Shown here: positions 8,200 through 17,333 of the stretch, one piece after another
How positions within the stretch are numbered: position 1 is the stretch's first letter
Layout: every line of letters begins with the position of its first letter
DNA from: an uncultured Alphaproteobacteria bacterium
GTDB lineage: Bacteria; Pseudomonadota; Alphaproteobacteria; Rhodobacterales; Rhodobacteraceae
Assembly (NCBI GenBank): GCA_902531755.1
Contig: CACAFI010000007.1
Span: 1 to 52,990 of the forward strand
Length of the DNA: 52,990 nucleotides
Direction: 5' to 3'
Notes under the pieces: generated by a model
Seen by the model: the letters and a program-made list of their open reading frames with translations, nothing else
What the model was told of the DNA's origin: nothing
Database searches by the model: none
Position numbers and translations under genes: made by a program

Positions 8200-9313
8200 T
8201 GAATTCTTTTCTCAATTGTTCATTTTGTTGATTAAATTTAGGAGCTTTTTTTTCTGAATTCTCCCAAACAAGGGGCGGAGAGGGAATAGTTAAACTGTCA
8301 TCTAACGAATTTCTTACGGTTATTTTTTTCAAAGCCAAATGCCTTTCTAAATCTTTGACGGAATTTAATCTTCCATACGCAATTGACGCTTCATCAAGCC
8401 TATTTTTAAGAGTTTCATCAGTAAGTGATAACAATGTCGTCTGAATTTTTTTATCTAATAAATCTCTGTTCTTTACTCTTAGTGTATTGCTAGAAAACTT
8501 ATTTTCTTTTAACAGGGTGGGTGTTTTAAGAACCTCTACACAAAATCTTTTCCACTCCAATTCGTTCTGAATCGAAATGATGAAGCTAGTATTTTCCGAG
8601 CACAGGAAAGCGCCATAAGGTGCGATAGAAGGATGCTTTAGGCCAACCCTTTTGGGAGCAACCCCTCCATATTTGCTATGAATATATGGAACGGTCATCC
8701 AGTCAGCAGCAACATCAAAAAGTGAAATCTTAACATCCTTAACTTTATTAAAACGTTCTCTCAATAATAAAGATTCTACAATGCCTGCATGTGCTGCCAT
8801 TCCTGCGCCAATATCGCAAATTGAGACTCCTATCCTACCAAGTCCCTCTGGTGATCCAGAAACATCTATTAGGCCACTTTCCGCTTGAATTAGTAAATCA
8901 TAGGATTTTTTTTTCATCATTTCAGGAGCCTCTCCATAACCAGATATATCGCAACAGATAAGTCTTGGGTTAATAGATTTTAAGGTTGAGCTATCTATGC
9001 TCAATTTAGTTACTGTTGTGGGAGAGAAATTCTGAATAAAAATATCCGCTTTAGTAACCATATTTATGAAAATTCGTCTGTCCTCCTTTGCCTTTAGGTC
9101 AAGCGCAATACTTTCTTTACCTTGATTGAGCCATATGAAATATGAGCTTTCTCCTTCAGCGGCTGTGTCATAACCCCGAGCAAAATCTCCACCATCCTTT
9201 CTCTCAATCTTAATCACCCGGGCGCCTGCTAACTTAAGTCTATTAGAGCAAAAAGGTCCAGCCACAGCTTGTTCCATAGATACCACTAATATTCCATCAA
9301 GTGGTAAGCTCAT
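8183..9313 (-). CDS. Class III (CaiB/BaiF-type) CoA-transferase
   Basis: A 376-residue protein of the formyl-CoA transferase/CaiB family, which moves CoA between carboxylic acids. The N-terminal LDGILVVSMEQAVAGPFCSNRLKLAGARVIKIE block, the LNQGKESIALDLK segment and a conserved Asp in SICDIGAGMAAH (the residue that forms the aspartyl-CoA intermediate in the family) are present. It starts one base after the acyl-CoA dehydrogenase stop and overlaps the kinase. This pairing suggests the transferase activates an acid that the dehydrogenase then oxidises; the acid is not known. Confidence 0.9.
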   Translation of the reverse strand: MSLPLDGILVVSMEQAVAGPFCSNRLKLAGARVIKIERKDGGDFARGYDTAAEGESSYFIWLNQGKESIALDLKAKEDRRIFINMVTKADIFIQNFSPTTVTKLSIDSSTLKSINPRLICCDISGYGEAPEMMKKKSYDLLIQAESGLIDVSGSPEGLGRIGVSICDIGAGMAAHAGIVESLLLRERFNKVKDVKISLFDVAADWMTVPYIHSKYGGVAPKRVGLKHPSIAPYGAFLCSENTSFIISIQNELEWKRFCVEVLKTPTLLKENKFSSNTLRVKNRDLLDKKIQTTLLSLTDETLKNRLDEASIAYGRLNSVKDLERHLALKKITVRNSLDDSLTIPSPPLVWENSEKKAPKFNQQNEQLRKEFNDTKK

Positions 9314-9314
9314 T

Positions 9315-10463
9315 TTAAAAGCTTCTTGGAAGATTTAAAACATGTTCAGCAATATAGCTAAGTATTAAGTTTCTTGAAACGGGAGCTGTTTGATAAAGAC
9401 GCGTTTCTCTGAACTTTCTTTCAATGTCGTATTCTTTACTGAAGCCAAAGCCACCAAATGTCTCCATAGCCGTAGTGCCTGCTTTCCAACTAGCATCAGC
9501 TGCTAACATTTTTGCCATATTAGCCTCTGCACCACATTTTTTACCCTCGTCGAAAAGCGTTGCAGCTTTATCGACCATAAGCGATGCGGCTTCGATTTGT
9601 GAATAGCACTCCGCAATTGGAAATTGAATTCCTTGGTTCATGCCGATTTCTCTGTTAAAAGTTTTTCTGGTGTTAGCATAGTTAACAGACTTTTCTATAA
9701 AATATTTACCATCTCCGATACACTCTGATGCTATAAGGATTCTTTCGGCATTCATACCATCCATAATTGCTCGGAAGCCCTTGTCTTCTTCACCTATTAT
9801 GCTTTCATCTGGAATGAAAACATCATCAAAAAACAATTCGCAGGAGTGATGGTTAATCATAGAGTCAATCTTTGCGATTTTAAGGCCACTTTCCTTAGCT
9901 TGTTCAATATTAATAAGGAAAACGGAAAATCCGTCAGTTTTTTTGGGGAGAGCTCCCTGGGGTTTAGTTCGTGCAAGAAGGATCATTAAGTCAGATTGTT
10001 CCACTCGACTAATCCAGACTTTTTGCCCATTTATAATCCAGCCATTATTAGTTTTTTTTGCCATGGTTTTGATACTGGTTGTGTCCGTTCCTGAGTTTGG
10101 CTCGGTTACGGCAAAGCTTTGAAGCCTTAGCTCACCAGAAGATATTTTTGGAAGAAATTCTTTTTTTTGTTTATCCGACCCATGTCTTAAAAGGGTGCCC
10201 ATAACGTACATCTGAGCATGACACGCACCAGCATGCGCACCTTGAAGACTAATTTCCTCTAAAACAATACAGGCTTCTTTTAATCCCAGTCCAGCGCCAC
10301 CATATTCTTGAGGAATAAGTATATTTAAGAAACCGCTTGTCGTCATTTCCTTAACAAAGTCTGTAGGGTATTCTTTTTTCTTATCTAAATCACGCCAATA
10401 TTCTTCTCCATATTTCTGGCAAATTGTGGCTACAGACTCCCGGATTTGTTTTGTATCAATCAA
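9315..10463 (-). CDS. Acyl-CoA dehydrogenase family flavoprotein
   Basis: A 382-residue FAD enzyme with the family's middle-domain motif (FAVTEPNSGTDTTSIKT, then NGQKVWIS) and C-terminal motif (ETFGGFGFSKEYDIERKFRETRLYQ). Start is TTG 10463 with GGGAG six bases upstream. The usual C-terminal catalytic glutamate in the EGTSQI-like segment is replaced: after RLYQ comes TAPVSRNLI. I recall this ending from a common subgroup (…YIAEHVLGLPRSF), so the base may lie elsewhere or the reaction may differ. It lies between the lipoprotein gene and the CoA-transferase in the minus-strand run. Confidence 0.88.
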   Translation of the reverse strand: MIDTKQIRESVATICQKYGEEYWRDLDKKKEYPTDFVKEMTTSGFLNILIPQEYGGAGLGLKEACIVLEEISLQGAHAGACHAQMYVMGTLLRHGSDKQKKEFLPKISSGELRLQSFAVTEPNSGTDTTSIKTMAKKTNNGWIINGQKVWISRVEQSDLMILLARTKPQGALPKKTDGFSVFLINIEQAKESGLKIAKIDSMINHHSCELFFDDVFIPDESIIGEEDKGFRAIMDGMNAERILIASECIGDGKYFIEKSVNYANTRKTFNREIGMNQGIQFPIAECYSQIEAASLMVDKAATLFDEGKKCGAEANMAKMLAADASWKAGTTAMETFGGFGFSKEYDIERKFRETRLYQTAPVSRNLILSYIAEHVLNLPRSF

Positions 10464-10494
10464 ACGTTACTCCCTTTTTTCAATTTATACTCTA

Positions 10495-10794
10495 TTAATA
10501 ACAGTTTCTTTTAAGTTCAGCTATTAGACTCTTCTTATATTCTTCTGAGTTTATTTCCAAAAAACCCAAAGCAGGCAGACTTATTGCTCCTAAAAAATAG
10601 GTCGACAAAGCGCCACGCGCGACGCTTTCACTGGGATCACTTTTTTGATCCAGTATTTTTTTTCTAATTTCTCTACATCCTGGCGTATGATAATTTTCAT
10701 TAGTTGGGTCAAGTCTTATGATCTCACGGTTAAGATTTGAAGAACAAGAAATTAAAAAAGTAAGAAGAAAGGTGAATAAGAGGTTTCTATACAT
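10495..10794 (-). CDS. Small lipoprotein, unknown function
   Basis: A 99-residue protein with a lipoprotein signal: hydrophobic MYRNLLFTFLLTFLISC with lipobox LISC and acylated Cys17, followed by Ser, as expected for outer-membrane sorting. The rest is short and polar with two more cysteines (PGCRE, RNCY) and a small glycine/alanine-rich hydrophobic stretch. No family recognised. It overlaps the end of the MttB-type gene by 8 bases, so it is translated from the same mRNA as the demethylation genes. Confidence 0.65.
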   Translation of the reverse strand: MYRNLLFTFLLTFLISCSSNLNREIIRLDPTNENYHTPGCREIRKKILDQKSDPSESVARGALSTYFLGAISLPALGFLEINSEEYKKSLIAELKRNCY

Positions 10795-12319
10795 AAATTT
10801 TAAATTTTTCTCTTATTCCCCTATCAATTTCTTTATCAAAAAGAGGTATATTATTTCTTCTCGTGAGAATTTCTTTTTTTCGTTCTATAGTTTTTTTCAT
10901 TAAGTCCGGTTTTTTGTTTTCTTGCCATTCTTTAGGACTCGTTCTATCTGCAAGAGTAGGATAAATATATTCTGTTTGCATTAAGTCTAATGTTTGTTGA
11001 TGCCCCAAATAATGCTCTGGTCCATCAATACAAACGGACCTTATAACATCAATATTTACGACATCATCGTTAACATCGATTCCCTTGATGCATCGTTGTA
11101 CCTGTCCTAGTATATCGTTGCCTAGTATCAATGATTCTAATGAAAACCCTAAAAGAGAAGCATGCATCCCTACAGATTCATAGCAAAGATTTAAGCCTGC
11201 CAGACCAGCAAGAGTATTAGAAATACCTTGTTCCCAACCAGCCTGCATATCTGGTAACTTGGAGTCTGCTATTCCAGAGGCGGCACCTCCAGGTAAGCCA
11301 AGAAAATGGTGCATTTGAGCACAGCCAGCTGTTAAAAGAGCTTGCTCACCCGACCCTCCTGACATTGCACCGGTTCGCAAATCAGAAACAAAGGGCCAAG
11401 TTCCGAAAACGCAGGGGTGTCCAGGCTTTACTGAATTTACGTAAATAATTCCAGCTAAACATTCTGCAACTGCTTGAACAATTGCTAGAGCAATAGGTGC
11501 TGGTGCCGTTGCCCCAGCTTGGCCAGCGGAGAGTAAAAGAATAGGCATCCCGCCTTCAATACATTTTTCCATTGTTTCACAACTCTCCGTTGCAAATTTC
11601 ATTGGGGGAACCACAAAGCAGTTTGAATTTGAAACAAAAGGCCTTGCCCGCCATTCCTTTTCTCCACCAGCTATCATATGTAGCAAATCCATACAGTCCT
11701 TAACATGGTGAGGTTCAGAAAAACTAGTTCCAATATGCTTTGCAGTGCCTCCACAACAAGCGTAAAGCGTGTTGAGATCCATTTCAGAGTTGTCGGTTAT
11801 ATCTCTTGCTACCATCACCCTTTGGAAAAAATGTATGTTATCTAATTCCTGAGTTATCTGAGCTGCGTGATATAAGTCTTGAACTGTTGAGTCTCTGTAT
11901 TCTTTCTTTTCCACATCGACCACATGAACGGCTGCTCCTGCAGTGCCAAAAAAAACTTTTTTCCCAGACAAGTGCATATCGAATTTTTCCTCTCGTCCAA
12001 ATAGCGTCAAGTCTTTAGAGGAAAAGGCAATCATGTCTTCAACAAGAGATTTAGAAAACCTAAGTCTTCCATCGTCTCCCAGTACTGCACCAGCTTTTGT
12101 CATATAATTTATTCCGCTCTTTGGGGCCAGGCCAATTCCGATTTTGGATAATGCATCAAGAGCTAAGTTATATAATTTCTCAACATCTGAATCACTCAAA
12201 GGCTTGTAACTTCCACCGATTAGTCCTGGCTTTATGGGATTTATTTCTTCAGATATGGGAGCCGCTCTTAACGCTATTTTTGCATCTCTACCTCTTCGTT
12301 CAAGTCTCTTCATTTCCAC
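10787..12319 (-). CDS. Trimethylamine methyltransferase (MttB) family protein, non-pyrrolysine
   Basis: A 510-residue TIM-barrel-type protein of the MttB superfamily. The frame has no internal TAG, so it lacks pyrrolysine, like the glycine betaine methyltransferase MtgB branch. Such enzymes move a methyl group from a quaternary amine to a corrinoid protein. Characteristic stretches include FFGTAGAAVHVVD near residue 120 and the glycine-rich GGAASGIADSKLPDMQAG segment. No corrinoid protein or corrinoid-to-folate methyltransferase gene is in the window. A strong ribosome binding site (AGGAGGTGG) precedes the ATG. It sits directly after two demethylating dehydrogenases, consistent with stepwise N-demethylation of a betaine; the substrate is inferred only. 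Confidence 0.88.
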   Translation of the reverse strand: MEMKRLERRGRDAKIALRAAPISEEINPIKPGLIGGSYKPLSDSDVEKLYNLALDALSKIGIGLAPKSGINYMTKAGAVLGDDGRLRFSKSLVEDMIAFSSKDLTLFGREEKFDMHLSGKKVFFGTAGAAVHVVDVEKKEYRDSTVQDLYHAAQITQELDNIHFFQRVMVARDITDNSEMDLNTLYACCGGTAKHIGTSFSEPHHVKDCMDLLHMIAGGEKEWRARPFVSNSNCFVVPPMKFATESCETMEKCIEGGMPILLLSAGQAGATAPAPIALAIVQAVAECLAGIIYVNSVKPGHPCVFGTWPFVSDLRTGAMSGGSGEQALLTAGCAQMHHFLGLPGGAASGIADSKLPDMQAGWEQGISNTLAGLAGLNLCYESVGMHASLLGFSLESLILGNDILGQVQRCIKGIDVNDDVVNIDVIRSVCIDGPEHYLGHQQTLDLMQTEYIYPTLADRTSPKEWQENKKPDLMKKTIERKKEILTRRNNIPLFDKEIDRGIREKFKIYV

Positions 12320-12344
12320 CTCCTAGAAAAATGCCAACAAAAAG

Positions 12345-14786
12345 TTACATCCTAATCTTCTCAGAGATTGGGTCATATAACGGTTTAGATGATATTTTTG
12401 CCTTGGCCATCGTCCCTGCTATTTCAATATGAAAATCAGAGTTCTCGACAGACTTTATGGATTCTTCTTTTAATGGGATATAACCCATGCCAATAGCCGA
12501 TCCTAAAAAATGACCGTAGTTACCTGAAGTTAAGTATGAAACAAGCTCACCGTCCCGGTAAATTGGCTCATTATGAAACAGAAGCAACTCTGGGTCTTCA
12601 AGTTGAAATTGGTAGAGATATTTTTCGAGACCCTGGTTGTTTTTCCTTATAACAGCTTCTTTACCAATGAAATCGTCCTTATTCGTTTGCACTGCGAAAC
12701 CAAGCCCAGCTTCCAATACGTGATCTTCATCGGTAATATCATGGCCAAAATGGCGGTAGGCCTTTTCAATTCTGCAGCTATCTAAACTATGGAGGCCACA
12801 TAGCCTAAGGTCATATTTTTTTCCTACCTCTCGGATCGCTTCGAAAACGTGACAGGCCTGATCTGAACTTACGTACAACTCCCAACCCAATTCTCCAACG
12901 TAGCTAATTCGATGCGCTCTAGCTAGCCCATATCCTATTTCGATCTCCTTAGCTGAACCAAACGAATGATGATTGTTATCAAATCTATTTGGCGATATTT
13001 CTGACAATAGCTTCCTTGAATTTGGTCCCATCAATACCAAAACAGCTTCCGATGAAGTAATATCAGTCACTACGACATTAAAGTTTTCTTTGTGGCGGTT
13101 AAGCCAACTTAAATCTCGAACTAGAGTAGCAGCAGGCACGACAAATAAAAAACAATTCTGGTTTAAACGAGTTACAGTAAGATCGCTTTCAATACCACCA
13201 CTTGAGTTTAGCATTTGGGTATATACTATTTTCCCAATATCTATGTCTACGTTATTTCCGCAAATCTTTTGGCAAAACAACAGGGCATCTGCCCCTTCAA
13301 CCCTTATTTTTCCAAAACTACTCATATCAATCAGCCCAACATTATTTCTAATCGCTAAATGCTCTAGCCTGTGGTTTTCAAACCAGTTTTGTTTTTTCCA
13401 ATCATAGATATATTTTTTTTCCTGTTTTCCAATTGCAAACCAATTGGCTCTTTCCCATCCTGCAAGTTCACCGAATATGGCATTTTCCTTTTTTAGATGT
13501 TCATGTAATGGCGATCTTCTGACCCCTCGAGATGTTTCAACCTGTCTATAAGGAAAATGATCTGCATATAATAACCCTAATGATTCCTTTACTCGATCTT
13601 TCAAATAAAGACGGTTTCTCTGAAAGGGCTGGGCCCTTCTTATATCCACGTCCCACAAGTCAAACGGTGGGGAGCCTTGGTCAATCCACTGCGCTAAGGC
13701 CATCCCCGCACCACCTGAGGAGACTATGCCGATTGAATTATATCCTGCAGCAACCCAAAATCCCTTAAGCTCAGGAGCTTCCCCTAAATAATATTTGTCA
13801 TCTGGTGTGAAGCTCTCTGGTCCGTTGAAGAATGTTTGAATGCCGTATTTTTCTAATATTGGTATTCGTTTTATAGCTTTTTCCAATATAGGTTCAAAGT
13901 GGTCTAGATCTTCCGGAAGTTGGTCGAAGCAGAAATTTTCATCAATTCCATTCATTCCCCATGGTTTTGCTTGCAGTTCGAAGGCGCCAACTAAAAATTT
14001 ACCCGCATCCTCCTTGTAATAGGTTTGTTCATCAGGCATTCTTAAAACTGGTAAGGTATTTAGATTTTTTACTGGCTCTGTGACAATGTAAAAATGTTCA
14101 CAGGCATGAAGCGGAACCGTAACACCATGGCTTTCAGCAAAATCTCTTGCCCACATGCCCGCACAATTTGCAGCATTTTCTGTTTTGATAAGCCCTTTAC
14201 CACTTTCATTCTCCCAGTGAACACCACTAACAGAATTATTATGAGTGTTTAATCCGGTTACTTTTGTATCTTCAAAAATTTTTACTCCTAAATCTCGTGC
14301 TCCTTTTGCTAATGCCATTGCGATATTTGCAGGATCACCTTGACCATCCAGTGGAAGATGGACGGCACCCTTGACACCATCGACATTTAAAAATGGATGA
14401 AATGATTTCAACTCAGAAATGGAAACCTCATTGACTTCTACATCAAACGCCTTGGCCATTGATGCTTGTCTAAGAATCTCTTCGTGGCGGTGCTCTGTAA
14501 GCGCTACTGTTAAAGATCCATTTTGTTTTACACCAGTAGAAATACCTGTTTCTTTTTCCAGGTTCACATAAAGATCTGCAGAATATTTTGCCAATCGTGT
14601 CATATTTAAGTTTGGTCTTAATTGGCCTATGAGCCCTGCTGCATGCCAAGTGGTTCCAGAAGTCAGTTTTTTTCTTTCCAAAAGAATGATGTCTTTCCAA
14701 CCTATTTTTGCGAGATGATAGGCAAGTGAGCACCCTGATATACCACCGCCGATAATGACAATTCTTGCCTCTGACGGAATGCTCAT
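12345..14786 (-). CDS. FAD-dependent dimethylglycine/sarcosine dehydrogenase-like protein with GcvT domain (copy 1)
   Basis: An 813-residue protein. The N-terminal half is a DAO-type FAD oxidoreductase with IIGGGISG at residues 11-18 and TSGTTWHAAG, where His48 matches the histidine that covalently binds FAD in dimethylglycine and sarcosine dehydrogenases. The C-terminal half is a GcvT-like aminomethyltransferase domain that passes the one-carbon unit to tetrahydrofolate. The family oxidatively removes N-methyl groups in the cytoplasm. The start overlaps the stop of the upstream paralog in ATGA. It is followed after 25 bases by the MttB-type gene. Confidence 0.9.
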   Translation of the reverse strand: MSIPSEARIVIIGGGISGCSLAYHLAKIGWKDIILLERKKLTSGTTWHAAGLIGQLRPNLNMTRLAKYSADLYVNLEKETGISTGVKQNGSLTVALTEHRHEEILRQASMAKAFDVEVNEVSISELKSFHPFLNVDGVKGAVHLPLDGQGDPANIAMALAKGARDLGVKIFEDTKVTGLNTHNNSVSGVHWENESGKGLIKTENAANCAGMWARDFAESHGVTVPLHACEHFYIVTEPVKNLNTLPVLRMPDEQTYYKEDAGKFLVGAFELQAKPWGMNGIDENFCFDQLPEDLDHFEPILEKAIKRIPILEKYGIQTFFNGPESFTPDDKYYLGEAPELKGFWVAAGYNSIGIVSSGGAGMALAQWIDQGSPPFDLWDVDIRRAQPFQRNRLYLKDRVKESLGLLYADHFPYRQVETSRGVRRSPLHEHLKKENAIFGELAGWERANWFAIGKQEKKYIYDWKKQNWFENHRLEHLAIRNNVGLIDMSSFGKIRVEGADALLFCQKICGNNVDIDIGKIVYTQMLNSSGGIESDLTVTRLNQNCFLFVVPAATLVRDLSWLNRHKENFNVVVTDITSSEAVLVLMGPNSRKLLSEISPNRFDNNHHSFGSAKEIEIGYGLARAHRISYVGELGWELYVSSDQACHVFEAIREVGKKYDLRLCGLHSLDSCRIEKAYRHFGHDITDEDHVLEAGLGFAVQTNKDDFIGKEAVIRKNNQGLEKYLYQFQLEDPELLLFHNEPIYRDGELVSYLTSGNYGHFLGSAIGMGYIPLKEESIKSVENSDFHIEIAGTMAKAKISSKPLYDPISEKIRM

Positions 14787-17233
14787 TGTCTAAGTCTTAT
14801 GTTTTCAGGATCCCAGAGAGGTTTGTTATCCTGAACGGTTGCATCAAATCTTTTCCCATAGATCTCCACTTCAATCTTAGTTCCTGGATCACAAAGGTCT
14901 GTGTGAAGGATACCTAAAGCTACAGAATGGTTGACCCTGTATCCCCATGCGCCGGATGTGGTTTCGCCAACAATTTTGTTGTCATGCCATAGAGTGGACA
15001 TATAAGGAGCATCAAAACCGTTCGCTTTTACCTTTAAAGTTACGAAGCTTTTTTTGCAACCTTCTTGCTTTTCCTTAAGCAGTGCTGGCTTGCCAATAAA
15101 ATCAATATCTTTGTCAAACTTTACGAATCTTTCCAACCCTCCTTCAAGGATTGAATAATCACTGGAAAGATCTCCCTTCCAAGCTCTATACCCCTTTTCT
15201 ATTCTAAGTGAATTCAATGCGAACATCCCAAAAGGCTTAGCGCCTAGAGACAGTATTTGTTCATAAATAGAATTTAGATACTTGTTCTGAACGTGAACCT
15301 CCCACCCTAGTTCCCCAGCGAATGATACCCTAGCCATAACTACTGGCATTTTATTTATAAAAGCTTTTTGGTGTGACAACCATGGAAGATAAAGATCAGC
15401 ATCTGCAATCTTATTAAATAAATCTCGACTTTTGGGTCCTGTTACAATGAGAGTTCCCACTTCCTGGCTTTTATCTTCAAGGGAAATGTCACTATTTGGG
15501 TCTATCGACCTCAATAATAATTCATAGTCATGCCATTGTGCGGCTGCAGCAGTAATTAAAGTAAAATGCTGATTAGAATGTTTCATGATAGACATTTCCG
15601 TGAGGATTCTTCCTCTGTCGTCGCTAAAGTAGGAAAGGCTAATTCTGCCTGTGGATGGTAGATTGCCTACTATCAGCCCATTTAGTAAATCTTGACAATC
15701 TTTTCCTTTTAATTCAAAGCGGGAAAACCCAGGTAGATCTAAAACCCCTACGCCATCTCTTACCGCTTCGCATTCTTCTTTCACCCTTTTTTCCCATGGG
15801 CCATTTCTTTCCCATGTTTGAGCCGACGCAATGGAAGTGTCATCACCTTCTTTTGCAAACCAATTGGCTCTTTCCCATCCATTATAGCAACCCATCTGAC
15901 CGCCTAACCCCAGAATTTTCGTATGAATTGGAGACAAACGTCGATCGGGAGCTGCAGGCCATCGCATATGAGGAAAATGCATCCCATACTCATGACCATA
16001 AATTTCCTTGCCTTTTTCAATACAATATTCTTGGTCAGTAAAATCGGTAAAGCGTCTGGGGTCACATGACCACATATCCCATTCGGTTGTTCCCTCTGTA
16101 ATCCATTCTGTTAAGACCTTGCCTGCTCCTCCACCTTGGGCAATGCCAAAAGTAAATACACAGGCTTCGAATGCATTTCTCACGCCTGGCATAGGGCCGA
16201 TAAGTGGATTCCCATCTGGAGTATACGGAATTGGTCCATTTATTACTTTCGATACCCCTGCTTTAGCAAGGAGAGGAACTCTTTTCATTGCGTCTTCTAC
16301 ATACCATTCCAATCTTTCAAGGTCATCTGGGTATAGCTGAAAGCTAAAGTCGTCGGGAAGAGGGTCATCTTTTGTACACCAATGGGCTCTACAATTTCTT
16401 TCGTAAGGCCCGAGATTAAAACCATTTTTTTCTTGTCTTAAATAGTAAGAGGAATCTACGTCTCGTAATAAAGGCAATTTGTGACCAGTATTTGCCGTCC
16501 ACTTCTCGAGTTCTTCGACTTGTTCAGAAACAACATATTGGTGACTCATCGAAACCATAGGAATTCTTCGGCCACCGAAAGGGATGAACCATTCACTAAC
16601 CCGCTGAGCATAATACCCAGCAGCGTTAACTACTATTTCTGCTGAGATGGAGCCCTTCTCAGTGATTATTTCCCACATTTCATTTTCTTTTTTAATACCT
16701 TCAGCTGAACAAAACCGAACAATTTTAACACCAAGCTGTCTTGCTCCTTTGGCTAAGGCTTGCGTCAACTGGGCAGGATCAATATCGCCATCTGCAGGAT
16801 CATATAGAGCACCTTGTATTTCATGTGTTTCTATAAAAGGATACAACTTCTTGATTTCGCTATTATCCAAAATCTCTATGTTCATTCCTTGATAGAGCCC
16901 CATTCCTTTGGCTCTTTGAAATTCCTGCATTCTCTCTTCGCTATGCCCTAATCTTATCGACCCCGTGACATTATAATTCATTGGATAATCAACTTCGTCA
17001 CCAAGGTTACTGTATAATTCTGTAGAATATCGTTGCATATTCATAATGGACCAGCTGGTAGAAAATGTGGGAACATTGCCGGCTGCATGCCATGTGGAGC
17101 CAGCTGTAAGCTCATTTTTCTCTAGCAAAACACAATCGTTCCACCCAGCTTTTGCTAAATGATAGGCACAGGATACCCCTACAACTCCACCACCTATTAT
17201 AACCACTCTTGCTTGTGAAGGTAATTCGCTCAT
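14783..17233 (-). CDS. FAD-dependent dimethylglycine/sarcosine dehydrogenase-like protein with GcvT domain (copy 2)
   Basis: An 816-residue paralog of the next gene with the same two parts: DAO-type FAD domain (VIIGGGVVG, residues 11-19; TAGSTWHAAG with flavin-linking His49) and C-terminal GcvT folate domain. The two copies differ widely outside the cofactor motifs, so they probably act on different substrates or successive methyl groups. ATG 17233 is chosen over GTG 17236 because of AGGGGG five bases before it. This is the first gene of the seven-gene minus-strand run; the promoter should lie in 17237-17333. Confidence 0.9.
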   Translation of the reverse strand: MSELPSQARVVIIGGGVVGVSCAYHLAKAGWNDCVLLEKNELTAGSTWHAAGNVPTFSTSWSIMNMQRYSTELYSNLGDEVDYPMNYNVTGSIRLGHSEERMQEFQRAKGMGLYQGMNIEILDNSEIKKLYPFIETHEIQGALYDPADGDIDPAQLTQALAKGARQLGVKIVRFCSAEGIKKENEMWEIITEKGSISAEIVVNAAGYYAQRVSEWFIPFGGRRIPMVSMSHQYVVSEQVEELEKWTANTGHKLPLLRDVDSSYYLRQEKNGFNLGPYERNCRAHWCTKDDPLPDDFSFQLYPDDLERLEWYVEDAMKRVPLLAKAGVSKVINGPIPYTPDGNPLIGPMPGVRNAFEACVFTFGIAQGGGAGKVLTEWITEGTTEWDMWSCDPRRFTDFTDQEYCIEKGKEIYGHEYGMHFPHMRWPAAPDRRLSPIHTKILGLGGQMGCYNGWERANWFAKEGDDTSIASAQTWERNGPWEKRVKEECEAVRDGVGVLDLPGFSRFELKGKDCQDLLNGLIVGNLPSTGRISLSYFSDDRGRILTEMSIMKHSNQHFTLITAAAAQWHDYELLLRSIDPNSDISLEDKSQEVGTLIVTGPKSRDLFNKIADADLYLPWLSHQKAFINKMPVVMARVSFAGELGWEVHVQNKYLNSIYEQILSLGAKPFGMFALNSLRIEKGYRAWKGDLSSDYSILEGGLERFVKFDKDIDFIGKPALLKEKQEGCKKSFVTLKVKANGFDAPYMSTLWHDNKIVGETTSGAWGYRVNHSVALGILHTDLCDPGTKIEVEIYGKRFDATVQDNKPLWDPENIRLRQ

Positions 17234-17333
17234 CACATCCCCCTAATAACTAAAATATTAACAAGGATATCTGATAAAAAGCAAGTGATTGAGCAAATTA
17301 ATTTAGGTACTGTTTAGGGTCTTAATTTGTAAT

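Noticed and set aside
10787-12319. Pyrrolysine-containing trimethylamine methyltransferase
   Set aside because: The frame is read without any in-frame TAG over its normal length, so no pyrrolysine is needed.
12973-13407. 144-codon plus-strand open frame inside the dimethylglycine dehydrogenase-like gene
   Set aside because: It is opposite a well-supported enzyme, has no family features and no ribosome binding site; a shadow frame.
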